This document shows positions 30,912 through 40,592 of a DNA stretch of 64,000 nucleotides, one piece after another. Position 1 is the first letter of the stretch; every line of letters starts with the position of its first letter. Made by a program: the position numbers and the translations under genes. The stretch comes from Phaeodactylum tricornutum CCAP 1055/1 (Eukaryota > Bacillariophyta > Bacillariophyceae > Surirellales > Neidiaceae). A model generated the notes under the pieces. That model saw nothing but the letters and a program-made list of their open reading frames with translations, ran no database searches and was not told the DNA's origin. The stretch covers positions 558,001 to 622,000 of the forward strand of contig NC_011671.1 in the NCBI RefSeq assembly GCF_000150955.2, written 5' to 3'.

Positions 30912-32099
30912 ATGCCTCTCGAATGTTGCATGATCTTGATGGACTGTTCCGAGTACATGCGGAACGGAGATTACGTGCCGAACCGTCTGGACGCGCAGAA
31001 GGACGCCACCAACTGGCTCGTCGATGTACAGATCAATTCGCACGCGGAAAGTACCGTCGGGATAAGCGCCGGATCGAACTTGCTCATGTCGCCGACGCGG
31101 GATGTTGCCAAAATCCTTTCTTCCATTCATACCTCGACCTTTGCACCCGTCACGGGGGATATTCCGTCCGCCGTTCAGGTTGCTTCGCTTGCGTTGAAAC
31201 ACCGGCAGAACAAGAATGGCTCGCAGCGTATCATCCTCTTCGTTGGAAGTCCCCTGGACCATCTCGACGACAAGTTGCTCCAAAAGGCGGGGAAACAGCT
31301 GAAGAAGAACAATATTGCCATAGACGTCGTGGTTCTTGGACAGGCGGATACAAACACCCCCAAGTGTCAAATCCTCGTAGACGCTGCAAATGGTCGATTG
31401 GAAGATACTGGCGAACGGACGTGCCACGTGGTTACAGTCCCTACTGGAACCCTCCCTTCCGATATCCTCGCGTCGTCTCCCATTGTGACCGGAGGTGGCG
31501 GGGGTGCCTTTGCCGCCGCAGCAGGGAGTGGAGGCGGTCAAGGGAGCAACTTCGACGATTTCGGTGGCATGGATCCCAACATGGACCCCGAACTCGCCAT
31601 GGCCTTGCGAGTTTCGATGGAAGAGGAACGGGCCCGTCAAGAACGGGTTTCGGCGGCAGCCGCTGCCAACGCCGGAGATTCTGCTGGGGCCGATGAAGCC
31701 AACAATGAAACCGCAAACGATCCGCCGCCTATGGACGCAGAAGAAGCTTTATTGCAGCAAGCCCTAGCGATGAGTATGAATGAAAATGAACCCACCAATA
31801 TTATGGAGGATGCCAAACCAGCAGCAGCGGCGGAAGATCAAATGGACGTGGACGATGACGCAGAAATGCAAATAGCCCTACAAATGTCTGCTCAGCAACA
31901 AGACGAAGCGGGTGCTAGTGGAACTGCTGCCGCTACTGGTAGCAATGAGTTTCAGGATCCCGCTTTTGTGCAGGAATTACTCGGTAGTATGCCCGGTGTG
32001 GATCCCAACGACCCCCAAATTCAAGAAGCTCTGCGCAAAGCGGCGGCGGAAAAGCGGAAAGGAGACGAGGATCAAGCCAACCAGAAAGACCAGGAGTAG
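30912..32099 (+). CDS. RPN10: 26S proteasome ubiquitin receptor RPN10 (PSMD4/S5a)
   Basis: The start is ATG 30912 (MPLECCMILMDCSEYMRNGDY), matching the family N-terminus; five upstream in-frame codons are not needed. The product is 395 residues. A VWA domain spans about 1-190, with ALKHRQNKNGSQRIILFVGSP as the family hallmark. Three ubiquitin-interacting motifs follow near residues 225 (ELAMALRVSMEEE), 277 (EEALLQQALAMSMNE) and 316 (EMQIALQMSAQQ). Human S5a has two UIMs, some other eukaryotes three. It sits in the 19S base/lid interface and captures ubiquitinated substrates. The linkers are Gly/Ala-rich. Confidence 0.96.
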   Translation: MPLECCMILMDCSEYMRNGDYVPNRLDAQKDATNWLVDVQINSHAESTVGISAGSNLLMSPTRDVAKILSSIHTSTFAPVTGDIPSAVQVASLALKHRQNKNGSQRIILFVGSPLDHLDDKLLQKAGKQLKKNNIAIDVVVLGQADTNTPKCQILVDAANGRLEDTGERTCHVVTVPTGTLPSDILASSPIVTGGGGGAFAAAAGSGGGQGSNFDDFGGMDPNMDPELAMALRVSMEEERARQERVSAAAAANAGDSAGADEANNETANDPPPMDAEEALLQQALAMSMNENEPTNIMEDAKPAAAAEDQMDVDDDAEMQIALQMSAQQQDEAGASGTAAATGSNEFQDPAFVQELLGSMPGVDPNDPQIQEALRKAAAEKRKGDEDQANQKDQE

Positions 32100-33124
32100 G
32101 CTTCTGCATGTCTCTTGGATGATGATTTTAAAACTAGATACGACGTTGTCAATGAAAGAGATCGTTTTAGAAGTTAATTGTAGATGTAGATGTTGCGCTT
32201 CCAGTGTTAAAGGAGTTGCTCGAATCCTGACTCGAAGCTCCGATGGAGGAATGTTGTCTTACCAGACGTAGGATTCGGCGATCACACGCCAGAAGACCAA
32301 AGAATGGGCGAGCGCATTGTCATAGCAAAAGTAGGCTACCGTCAAATTTAAGACGAACAGATTGCTAAAGCGTAGGAAACTTCGAAAATTGATACAGACT
32401 GGCTTAATTTTCGGTCCAGGGACTACGTCCGTTAAAGCAGTAGCGAGTAGTTTTGCCTATGCTTCCGACTTTCGAATAGCACGGGTCCTTTGTGAACCAA
32501 ACAAAACGTGTGTTCTGGTAACAATGCGCAGGCTTCCTTGACCTAGTTCTAAGTATCGCATCATTCACCGAATTTTTCACTCAACGTCTCGCTATAAGCG
32601 CATGCGATAAGAAGTTTCGTGCGTTTTGCGCGAGGAACCAGCACATGCGTACGATTCCGGCCAAGGATACAAAACGAATGAAGACGGTTTTGTACAGGCG
32701 GTTTGGAAATACATTCTACCCTTGAATTCCTCTTTGATGACCATAGCCAATAGACTTACAGATCATTGATGATTTGCTGACCGCTTCAACAGAGGCTTCA
32801 GCTTCGCCAGTTGGCCGACTGCTACTAGACATCCGACGAAAGGTGGTATAAATCAACCGGACCGTCCCGACACGAGAGAACAAAATCGGCCGAGCTCCTG
32901 CCAGAAATGTTCACGTTGTACTCGGCCATGTAGCAAACGTTCTTTCAGTCTTCGGTTCTTCGTTTGGTCGATAAGATAGACTGCGCACCAGCGTTAGCAG
33001 CTCGGCCTTTTTAGAGCCGCTCGCGTTGTATGATGTAAGCAACTTGTCACAATTCGCTGGACAGTGCCGTTTTAGTCGCTGCCGCTATCAACGTGGCAAT
33101 GTGCTTGATTCCTTTTTCCGCGGG
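32100..33124. other. Gene-free interval between convergent genes, with one copy of a tandem repeat
   Basis: About 1 kb between the RPN10 stop and the stop of the PDZ/ankyrin gene. The left end should be the RPN10 3' UTR. The right end (33074-33124) begins a repeat copy homologous to the last coding part of the neighbouring gene. I see no RNA gene. Confidence 0.45.
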
Positions 33125-33138
33125 TTAGCATACCTTCC
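33074..33138 (-). repeat. Tandem duplication copy A (mostly downstream of the stop codon)
   Basis: This 65-bp segment matches 33167-33232 with a few substitutions and one indel, at a period of 93 bp. On the minus strand it can still be read as a degenerate copy of the neighbouring protein's C-terminal KHIATLIAAAT segment. Confidence 0.85.
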
Positions 33139-36100
33139 GTCGTGGTTCGCTTGGAAGTTTATTTCCAGTCGCTGCCGCTATCAGCGCGGCAATGTGCTCG
33201 ATTCTCTTTTTTCGCGGGTTAGCACACCTTCCTTCGGATACGACGGATGCGCTATCGGGACCTCTTTCCCTTTCTTGATATGCGTCTGTATCGGCTATCT
33301 CACTATTCGACGTCTCGGCGAGACTTTCTATCAATTTGTGTCGAAGATTGTGGGCCAAAAAGACAGGTGATCCAATTACACTCCTTCTCTTTGGATCGGC
33401 TCCGAGATAGAGCAACTCTTCAACCAGAGGTGATTCTTGTATTAAAATGGCGGAATGCAACAGGCTAGCGTTGTCGAAAACAGGAACAGTAAATGTCAGT
33501 TGTGCGTCCCTTTCTTCTGGGCAAAGCCCATCGTTGAAGCGCTTGATCCAATTGATGACATCCTTGAGCCCTATGCACTCCGTTTTCCGTTTCCGTTCGA
33601 GGTAAGTGGCCTCAACTGGTAAACGCCTCGCACGAAATCGTATAGATGCGCTTCCAAACAGATTTCTGTTCGAGAACGCTTTCGAACTCTCCAACCAAGT
33701 TCCATTCCGAGGACACTTGCGCTGAAGATCTTGGATTTTTAACACAGTAGACCCGATACATTTGACCGAGCCGGATGCCTCCCCGTTTTTACAAATGTCG
33801 ACAACAACACTTCTTTTAGAAGCTACGCATTTGTTGTAGTGCATGTGCCTCGGGACAGAAAGCTCCTTGCCAAAAAGAATATCCTTCGAGAGCGGTACTG
33901 GTAGAGACTTTGCCAATTCGGACTGCTGGTTGGAATCGGGGTAGCGAGCTGATAGCCTAACGGAAATGCAATCTTGATTAAATTGAAGCCCGCCGCTGCT
34001 AGACAATTGAACCTCTTCAAGTCCGAGAAAGATTACTTCGTAGCGCGACCACTCTTTGAGAGACTTGGCATTCTCATACACATGAGCGGCCTTCAAGAAA
34101 ATCTTGGTCAAAACATCTTTCAACATCCAATCTCTTTCGGAAGCAGCGTCGGTTATTCCATTCTGCTGTAGTGAGGCAAGTTGCTCTTTCACATAAGATT
34201 TTGCAACTATAAGTGATGCGGTTGATTTTGCTGAACTCAGCAACCCTTCCTCAAGAATCACAATAACGTCCCGAAACGACCCCGACTTTATTGATCGAAG
34301 GAGTAAAGACTGATTGTCGCAAGGTATTGTATGTCCCAGTCCAGCTCCTTTGTCTTTTGGCAACAAGGCCAACCCGCTATGCTTCTCGTAAAATTCGCAG
34401 GGCTTGCTATCGATAGAATAGTGTCGCTCATGTATTGCGTCCATGAATCGGACCCTTCGGTCTCCTGAGCTCCCGGTACTAGTTCGGCAACTATTCGGAG
34501 GGTGCTCAGCCATACACGGCCTTCCATCATCCATCGATTTACGACCAGTCTCTCCACTCCCAATGGAGAGCTGCTTCTGAATTCCGTGAGGATCTCTTTC
34601 GCGACTAACTCTGTTTGAAGTATCGAGAGTCTGTAGAGCACCACCCGCCCAACCATGGCTCACACGCCCTTTCCAATGACCTTTAGCAGTCCATTCCCCA
34701 AAGGCTTGGGACATCGAACCGTTCAGCGGACTAAGGCGGTCCAGAAATGAAAGGCTGATTATGTGATTCTTTCGCTTGGCCATCTCGTAAATCTCAAATA
34801 ATTGTTCAATACCTAATAACCTGTCCTCCCCTGATACGGATCGCACGACTGAACCGGGACGTATCCGACCATCTCTCGACGCTTGACCTCCGGGACATAT
34901 CGAAACAATCAAACAGTATTCAGCTTGCGAAATTCCAGAGGGTAGGGCAATACAATAAAATCCTAGGGGTTGTTGTGCATCAAACAGAACTTCATACGTC
35001 CTTTCCTGTTTGCTCCCTGCTTTGCTCTCTAGTGCCTTGCGAGGTATATGTAAACTTGTCTTTACGCTGGAATCAATGCTCACGTTGGCGCCAGATAAGA
35101 TGTTTGCACTATCATCGGTTGTGTTTGGGCCACCCACAAGTAGGTTTGCGGAAGACGGGAAACTACTCAAGCCGCCACTCAAGTAAGAACTTTTTTGTTG
35201 CTGGTGAAGCCCTCTCCCAGCTGCATTGCTTTCCTTTGCAAGCAACAGAGAGAGCTTGTACAAAGGTTGTCCCTTTTTAGCTGCATTTTTTAATACTGAC
35301 TTGAACTCCGAAATTGTTCGACATTCCAATCCATCCAAAAGGGCAACTGCACAGCCAAATACAGTGACGAGTGGAGCAAGTGCCTTACCAAGCTGACCAT
35401 CCACATTGATTGAAATAAGTAAGGCTCGGGACTCTCGATTATTTACGACGTACCGAGCTGGTCTAAGCTTGGCCCCAATAGGGTGAGAGAACTCCAACAA
35501 AACATCCTTTGGAAGGCCTTCAAGCTTGAGCTTTTGAAAATTTAAGCCATGTATCCTCTCTCCGACCCACTGTACCATAGCAACCTCAAAAGAAGATACC
35601 GTATCGGGGTGGCCCTCAACCAGGACCTTCCAAACATCAGGAGACTTTTTCAAACTGATTACCTTTGCAGCAAACGGGGCCGCCTTTTTCGCAGATTCAA
35701 GCTTGCGACCCTCACGTTGGTTAAACGGACCGACAAGATAGCGCTGAAAATCTTCAACAGAAAACACTAAGTCACCACCACTTTCCAGCCGCTTCGGCAC
35801 CAATTTCGTAGCTCGCACCACTTTGAGGTCCAAAGGTCGTTTCTTTGTTCTACTTTGTTCGGCTGCATCAATTGGTACTGTCAAAGACAAACGTTCCGGA
35901 AAATCCAAGACTTCACAGTCGTCCCCGCAATCTGAGAGCTCCCCAGTTAGATCGATAACTTCTAAGGCAGAGGAAGACTTGTCGTTCGACAGCTCGTCAT
36001 GGCGTCGGTTATTGCCAGGAGCTGCCAAAGAAGAGTCCAAGTTTGAGGATCCGCAGCTTTCTTTTCTGGATATAAATACTTTTTTCTGTACGCCACTTTT

Positions 36101-36757
36101 TACAGCTTGAGCTATTCGATCGACAAGCTTACTCGTACTCGTGTTTTGCTCGGCCACCGAAATATCGCGATCGAGCTTTCCCATCCAGGCTTGCTCCAGC
36201 TCAGAGACGGCAGCATCGTCGGGAGAATTTGGAGGCAATTGCGAGTTGCCGTACTCTTCGGCATCACTTGTATGTGCAGGAAGAGAATTAGTGTTCGTAT
36301 TGCTGGATGCGTTTCGTTCTGCAGCATGGATTCCAACATTTATGTTGGGCGATTGTCGAGCAATCGTGCTTTCTCCAACAGAGTCGACTACGGAACTCTT
36401 TTCCCGCAAACATTCAGTATCTTTGTTCGATCTAAGTGATAGGGAATCGACCGTCGAGCGTTGACTTTGGTCGGGCATTACCGTAGATCGTAAGCTGTCT
36501 GAGTCTACGAGCTCAGGACTTTGTTGTTGAGGATTGTGCGAAGCTTTTCGAGCTTTCGCTGCTGGTTCATTAGGCATCAACAGGATATCGTTTCCTTCTA
36601 CACTAAACAGCGCCTCTGCCTCGAGTAGTGTGCCAAGTTCAGCGCCATGGACAGGATACCGTAGATTCAGCTGATCGGGACACAGCAGAGGACGGATGTG
36701 GTCGATTGGGATAATGGGCAACGGGAATTTCCGCTTTCTACGTGGAGCAGTTTCCAT
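33125..36757 (-). CDS. Large PDZ-like and ankyrin-containing scaffold protein
   Basis: Single-exon ORF of 1210 residues from ATG 36757. The N-terminal third is Ser/Asn-rich and disordered. There are two PDZ-like regions. The first, about 419-490 (FSHPIGAKLRPARY, VFGCAVALLDG), resembles a GLGF-type domain. The second, about 582-690 (QPLGFYCIALPSG, GGQASRDGRIRPGSVVRSVSG), has the hallmark of PDZ ligand-groove and exit loops. Near the C-terminus (about 1085-1160) a single ankyrin-like unit occurs (DNASLLHSAILIQESPLVEELLYLGADPKRR). No enzyme motif is seen. It is probably a cytosolic scaffold. The last about 30 residues lie in a tandem duplication. Confidence 0.72.
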   Translation of the reverse strand: METAPRRKRKFPLPIIPIDHIRPLLCPDQLNLRYPVHGAELGTLLEAEALFSVEGNDILLMPNEPAAKARKASHNPQQQSPELVDSDSLRSTVMPDQSQRSTVDSLSLRSNKDTECLREKSSVVDSVGESTIARQSPNINVGIHAAERNASSNTNTNSLPAHTSDAEEYGNSQLPPNSPDDAAVSELEQAWMGKLDRDISVAEQNTSTSKLVDRIAQAVKSGVQKKVFISRKESCGSSNLDSSLAAPGNNRRHDELSNDKSSSALEVIDLTGELSDCGDDCEVLDFPERLSLTVPIDAAEQSRTKKRPLDLKVVRATKLVPKRLESGGDLVFSVEDFQRYLVGPFNQREGRKLESAKKAAPFAAKVISLKKSPDVWKVLVEGHPDTVSSFEVAMVQWVGERIHGLNFQKLKLEGLPKDVLLEFSHPIGAKLRPARYVVNNRESRALLISINVDGQLGKALAPLVTVFGCAVALLDGLECRTISEFKSVLKNAAKKGQPLYKLSLLLAKESNAAGRGLHQQQKSSYLSGGLSSFPSSANLLVGGPNTTDDSANILSGANVSIDSSVKTSLHIPRKALESKAGSKQERTYEVLFDAQQPLGFYCIALPSGISQAEYCLIVSICPGGQASRDGRIRPGSVVRSVSGEDRLLGIEQLFEIYEMAKRKNHIISLSFLDRLSPLNGSMSQAFGEWTAKGHWKGRVSHGWAGGALQTLDTSNRVSRERDPHGIQKQLSIGSGETGRKSMDDGRPCMAEHPPNSCRTSTGSSGDRRVRFMDAIHERHYSIDSKPCEFYEKHSGLALLPKDKGAGLGHTIPCDNQSLLLRSIKSGSFRDVIVILEEGLLSSAKSTASLIVAKSYVKEQLASLQQNGITDAASERDWMLKDVLTKIFLKAAHVYENAKSLKEWSRYEVIFLGLEEVQLSSSGGLQFNQDCISVRLSARYPDSNQQSELAKSLPVPLSKDILFGKELSVPRHMHYNKCVASKRSVVVDICKNGEASGSVKCIGSTVLKIQDLQRKCPRNGTWLESSKAFSNRNLFGSASIRFRARRLPVEATYLERKRKTECIGLKDVINWIKRFNDGLCPEERDAQLTFTVPVFDNASLLHSAILIQESPLVEELLYLGADPKRRSVIGSPVFLAHNLRHKLIESLAETSNSEIADTDAYQERERGPDSASVVSEGRCANPRKKRIEHIAALIAAATGNKLPSEPRRKVC
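33167..33232 (-). repeat. Tandem duplication copy B (inside the coding end)
   Basis: This copy encodes the IEHIAALIAAAT helix near the C-terminus of the PDZ/ankyrin protein. Confidence 0.85.
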
Positions 36758-37176
36758 TCTAACAAGCCTAGCAGTGTATATGCTATGTCAAATGAAGGCT
36801 TTTGCAATTACCACACGAGCACTATTCATACACAGCAGCAAGCCGGTTAAGGATTTGCGCGTATTTGTGCGCCATCGGCGTGATCAACAGAAGTTTGCAA
36901 AAAATTGCTGGAAAATGAAGCTTGCCACAATTGACGAAAATTGTTGTCCAAAGTCGCTTTCCCAGTTGAATTTCTCCTTTCTTCCGTCAATCAACACACT
37001 CAAAGATGACGTTGTCACCTTTCGTGATATAAGTTATATGAAAGAGGGCAACCCTCTGTTTGGGCGTTGCGACAATAACGCCACTTATAAAACTAGGTAG
37101 CGTGTAAAATGGTTAGAAGCTACGATGTCGAGATAAAATTCTCTTCGTGCTGATATAAATCCAAACACAAGGAATC
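36758..37176. other. Intergenic interval
   Basis: About 420 bp holding the promoter of the PDZ/ankyrin gene and the 3' end of the translin-TRAX gene. Nothing specific is recognised. Confidence 0.4.
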
Positions 37177-38655
37177 TTAGTTCTCTTCGTTCATAGCAGA
37201 GGACTCTTCAACCTCACTGCGAACATTCCGTCCACCCGCGGCCTCGGAAAGGCTCATTTCGTATAGCATACGTTCTATTTTTTCCACGCTGTATCGGAGT
37301 TGATCCATCTTTTTTGGAATGCCTTGGGGAAGGCGACCAATCGCTTGAAGCGCAGTATAAATACTCGTGTTGGTTTCCAAACATAGCTGCACTCCCCTGA
37401 CATCACGCGCTGTTCCACGTTGCACGGCATATCGGCCGACTTCACCCGTCAAATCGCAAAGCCCTCCCAAGTATTCCGCTGGTTCTAAGGCGATATCAAA
37501 GTCTTCGGGTTTGAGGACAGTGCCGCTTGGCTGGTCCGATTCAACATCCCTACCGTAGTCTTTTCCGTAGAGCCAAGCACAAAAGAGCTTGCCTTCCACA
37601 TACTCCTCCAAAACGTTGGCGAACGATCCATTCCGAAGAAGTGGTTCTTCGACAACTATCGGTAGTAGCTCATTGACAATACCGTTGTGACATTCAGTCA
37701 AAAGTTCCAAAGCTTTTTCTTTGTCACCGCGATGGAGTGCAAAGATCGACTGTTTGGCAGCCTTTTGACCATCGCGGCACTTTTTGATCAAGGATTCACG
37801 CAGGTCATCGCGATAGACCATGCGGGATTTAAGCGCTTGCAAACTGTCCAGCGGCAGCAGCATAGTAGAAGCTTTTTCCACCTTTGAACGCTTCGCTGGT
37901 GATGTCCCCTCGACCGCACGGGAACTATCCGTTACCGCCAGCTCGTACAACAAGGTTTCTAGTGCCTTCAGACTGTACTTGGTCCCATCGTATTTACGTC
38001 GGAGTGGCCCATTGCGAAAATCCAGCTGCAGCAGAAAGTCCAAGAGGTCACCGACCAAATCAGCGGCTGCCTGGACGGACGCGACATCGCGAACGGTAGC
38101 CCGACCTAGTCCGTAGCGCTGTAAGTCTTGCGCCAGCCCCATGCATGCTCCCAAGTATTCTTCGTCCGTGAAGGGTGCCGCAGGAGGAAGCAAGTCGGCG
38201 GACTGCAGAAAACGTTGGAAGGCCAAAAACCGGAGGTAGTCCTCCATTTTGAAGGACAAATTCGCATGGCGAGGAGCCCGATCTGACGCATCGAGCTGCT
38301 TCAAAAGCGGATTTTCTAGCAAAGTATCGAGTTTGGTGGTCACGGATGATGTGTCCTCGTTGTATTCCAGCGCCGTTTTGGCTTGTAGGATGGCAACCTG
38401 CATATCTCGAGAAAGCTCAAATGCACGTTGTCGCTGATCTTCAAGGGTTGTGATTTGTGCTTCTAAAGCCGAAAGGTCTAGTGGTTTCGAATCTGAAGAG
38501 CGATAGGCGTATGGAGGACTCGGCATAGTGATGGCAGTTGCCGTGTGAAAGAGTGAGTTGCTTAAGCAAAGAGCAGCAGTTGCAATCGAAGGTAGCTTGC
38601 AATGATGAAGGGATAGAGCTCGGTTACGGGCTGCACGGATGAGAATAGCCTCCAT
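37177..38655 (-). CDS. Translin-TRAX fusion (single-chain C3PO-like RNase)
   Basis: Single exon, 492 residues from ATG 38655; an alternative start is ATG 38526. Two translin-superfamily domains lie in tandem. Domain 1 (about 125-260) carries the translin signature GPLRRKYDGTKYS (about 220) and LETLLYEL, but its helix reads GLAQDLQRYG, without the catalytic acids. Domain 2 (about 315-470) has LEEYVEGKLF (about 351) and CDLTGEVGRYA (about 401), which align with the four acidic catalytic residues of human TRAX (LQEYVEAVSF, ADLTGELMR). In animals and fungi, translin and TRAX are separate chains of the C3PO nuclease, which trims RNA and helps RISC. The first about 43 residues are Arg/Ala/Leu-rich with almost no acids, possibly a mitochondrial presequence. 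Confidence 0.88.
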   Translation of the reverse strand: MEAILIRAARNRALSLHHCKLPSIATAALCLSNSLFHTATAITMPSPPYAYRSSDSKPLDLSALEAQITTLEDQRQRAFELSRDMQVAILQAKTALEYNEDTSSVTTKLDTLLENPLLKQLDASDRAPRHANLSFKMEDYLRFLAFQRFLQSADLLPPAAPFTDEEYLGACMGLAQDLQRYGLGRATVRDVASVQAAADLVGDLLDFLLQLDFRNGPLRRKYDGTKYSLKALETLLYELAVTDSSRAVEGTSPAKRSKVEKASTMLLPLDSLQALKSRMVYRDDLRESLIKKCRDGQKAAKQSIFALHRGDKEKALELLTECHNGIVNELLPIVVEEPLLRNGSFANVLEEYVEGKLFCAWLYGKDYGRDVESDQPSGTVLKPEDFDIALEPAEYLGGLCDLTGEVGRYAVQRGTARDVRGVQLCLETNTSIYTALQAIGRLPQGIPKKMDQLRYSVEKIERMLYEMSLSEAAGGRNVRSEVEESSAMNEEN

Positions 38656-39253
38656 TCAATTTCGCCGAAGCGGGATGGATGAGAACAGGAAATCACGAAA
38701 ACCAAAAAGTGAAGTGACCGATTGACTGTAGAAACCACCGGATATGTCGAAGTATCGGTATGCGAGTAGAGGAAAGTAACGACGTCGGTACAATCAACCC
38801 AAGAGACGTGGACTATGGAAAATATGGTGGTAGATTGGTAAGGAGACTATCGATGGGTCAGTTGGTAGTTGAGAGAAGGAGTTTGGAACCTTGACCACAG
38901 GACTCTCTCCATACACTAACGTGGTTGAAAAGCTCTTACTGACAGTGAGAAATGTTTTTATGTACAACGCTGAGAGGAGTCAAACCTGATTGTATACCGT
39001 TAGACTCGTTAGTCAAGTACCAGATATATTGAAACCTTTTTCATGCCTAAGAACACTCTATCTTGTTCTTTGCCACCCCTTCCTAAATGCAACATTTGGA
39101 GACGTGTCGGAATGAAAAAATCTCAGTTTCATCACGATTGAATGCGCAGAGTCGTGTGCGTTTGGCAACATTCGTTACTTTGTAGAGATTCATTGCTTGC
39201 GTGCATGATCTTTAGCCCAGTATTCCTTTACCGAGGCTTGGACTTTGTCGCTA
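38656..39253. promoter_or_regulatory. Divergent promoter region, translin-TRAX / ankyrin paralogue 2
   Basis: About 600 bp between two divergent starts. A TCACTGTCAG-like word (minus strand) lies near 38940. Nothing else is recognised. Confidence 0.35.
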
Positions 39254-40000
39254 ATGGACATTCATCGGGATTGTATCTTTGGAGGCCTTCTTTATATGAT
39301 TTATCAGAGATGTTGTGTCCCACGTCTTTTTCGGTATGCCGATCAAGGCCATTGGGACAAAATACCTCATCGAGCCTCAATGGCGCCTAGGGAAGCCAAG
39401 TTTGTCCACCGCTACGCACCTGCCGAAACAGCTCTACATCGAGTGGTGCGTTCGCTCCGAGTTGTCTCCTGCCAAGAAGTTACGAACGCCTTCGCCAACG
39501 GCCAAAACAACCAAACGCCACCACAAACAGATTCCAATGAAGATAGTCGTGAACCGGAAACCGCCGAAGAAACAGTAACGGAAAATGAGGAGTTCGGAAA
39601 TTTAATGCTTGCCGCCATTGGCAGCATTTTGAAGGCCTATCCGGCCGCCGCCTCGATACCCAATATGTTTGGACGTACGGCGATGCATCTTGTTTGTATG
39701 GATTTGTCCCCAGCGCGAAAAGAGGCAGCACTGCTCCTACTGGAACACAGTCCCCAGACGGTGAAAGAAATAGACCATTTTGGTCGAACGCCACTGCATT
39801 ACGTTTTGGACCAGCAACAGAACTCAATCACCAGCAACCTTTCGCTGGAACTAGTCAGAAGCATTTTGTTGCACGACCCCAAAGCCTTGCAACAATGCGA
39901 TACCAGCAAGGAGACACCCTATGATCTCCTGCTCAAACAAGACTTATCGGGATGCAGTACAGCTCTGCAGCAACTTTTGGATGAGCATAGGGAAGAGTAA
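39254..40000 (+). CDS. Small ankyrin-repeat protein, paralogue 2
   Basis: The first true ATG is 39254, giving 248 residues; the preceding TTG codon is not a start. It shares with the gene at 25353 the N-terminal module (LFRYADQGHWDKIPHR, PREAKFVHRYAPAETALHRVVR) and about three ankyrin repeats (FGRTAMHLVC, FGRTPLHYVL, CDTSKETPYDLLL). It differs by a Gln/Asn/Glu-rich insert (about 85-115) between module and repeats. Function is unknown; it probably binds proteins. The start of the conserved module at about residue 25 suggests that the true Met could be the one in YMIYQRC. Confidence 0.75.
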   Translation: MDIHRDCIFGGLLYMIYQRCCVPRLFRYADQGHWDKIPHRASMAPREAKFVHRYAPAETALHRVVRSLRVVSCQEVTNAFANGQNNQTPPQTDSNEDSREPETAEETVTENEEFGNLMLAAIGSILKAYPAAASIPNMFGRTAMHLVCMDLSPARKEAALLLLEHSPQTVKEIDHFGRTPLHYVLDQQQNSITSNLSLELVRSILLHDPKALQQCDTSKETPYDLLLKQDLSGCSTALQQLLDEHREE

Positions 40001-40592
40001 GTTATTAGTCCAAGAGTCGCCAGACTATCGTCACCCTGTCCAGAGCGCATTGCTGTTAAAACCTTGGCCTCGTAAACTTGTTGTCCTCTTATTGCCATTT
40101 TACGCGTAAAGGTGTAATTCAAGGTCAGAAACTTTCTGGTTCATCTTACATTAGCCGTTACCCATATGGTACTTGTCCATGGAGGAGGTCGTTTCACACG
40201 TTTGGTAATGAGTCCCGGAAATGCGCGTAAATCACGCAAAATGCCCGAACGCACCGTTCGGGTTTCCGGATAAGATTCGGAGCGCAGGAGTTCGATGGGA
40301 TTCCACGGTCAAATTCGACCACAAGGCGAACGCGAAAGCATTCACCGATTGGAAGGAATGCGAAAGACCACGCCTTTCTTCGAAACCGATAGACGAACGA
40401 GATCGATTCCTTGAGGATGTAAGATTGAGATGGGACAAGAGTAGGTTGTCCCATGATATATCGCTTTCATAAATTTGATTGTTTTATGTCATTCCGTGTC
40501 ATACTGAAATCACATCTGAAAAAGCTTTCGACAGAGATACGTCGACGTACACTAATACACGCAGCCACCAGACAAACCACTTCATCGATACC
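40001..40592. promoter_or_regulatory. KatG upstream region
   Basis: About 590 bp between the ankyrin stop and the KatG start. An 83-codon ORF at 40221-40472 is charged but overlaps another on the opposite strand, and neither is recognised. It probably contains the KatG promoter. Confidence 0.35.

Noticed and set aside
36696-37100. 134-codon plus-strand ORF
   Set aside because: It overlaps the start of the PDZ/ankyrin gene on the other strand and has no recognised domain. Taken as a shadow ORF.
40221-40472. 83-codon charged ORF upstream of KatG
   Set aside because: The opposite strand is also open over nearly the same span, and there is no recognisable domain. It is probably promoter or 5' UTR.
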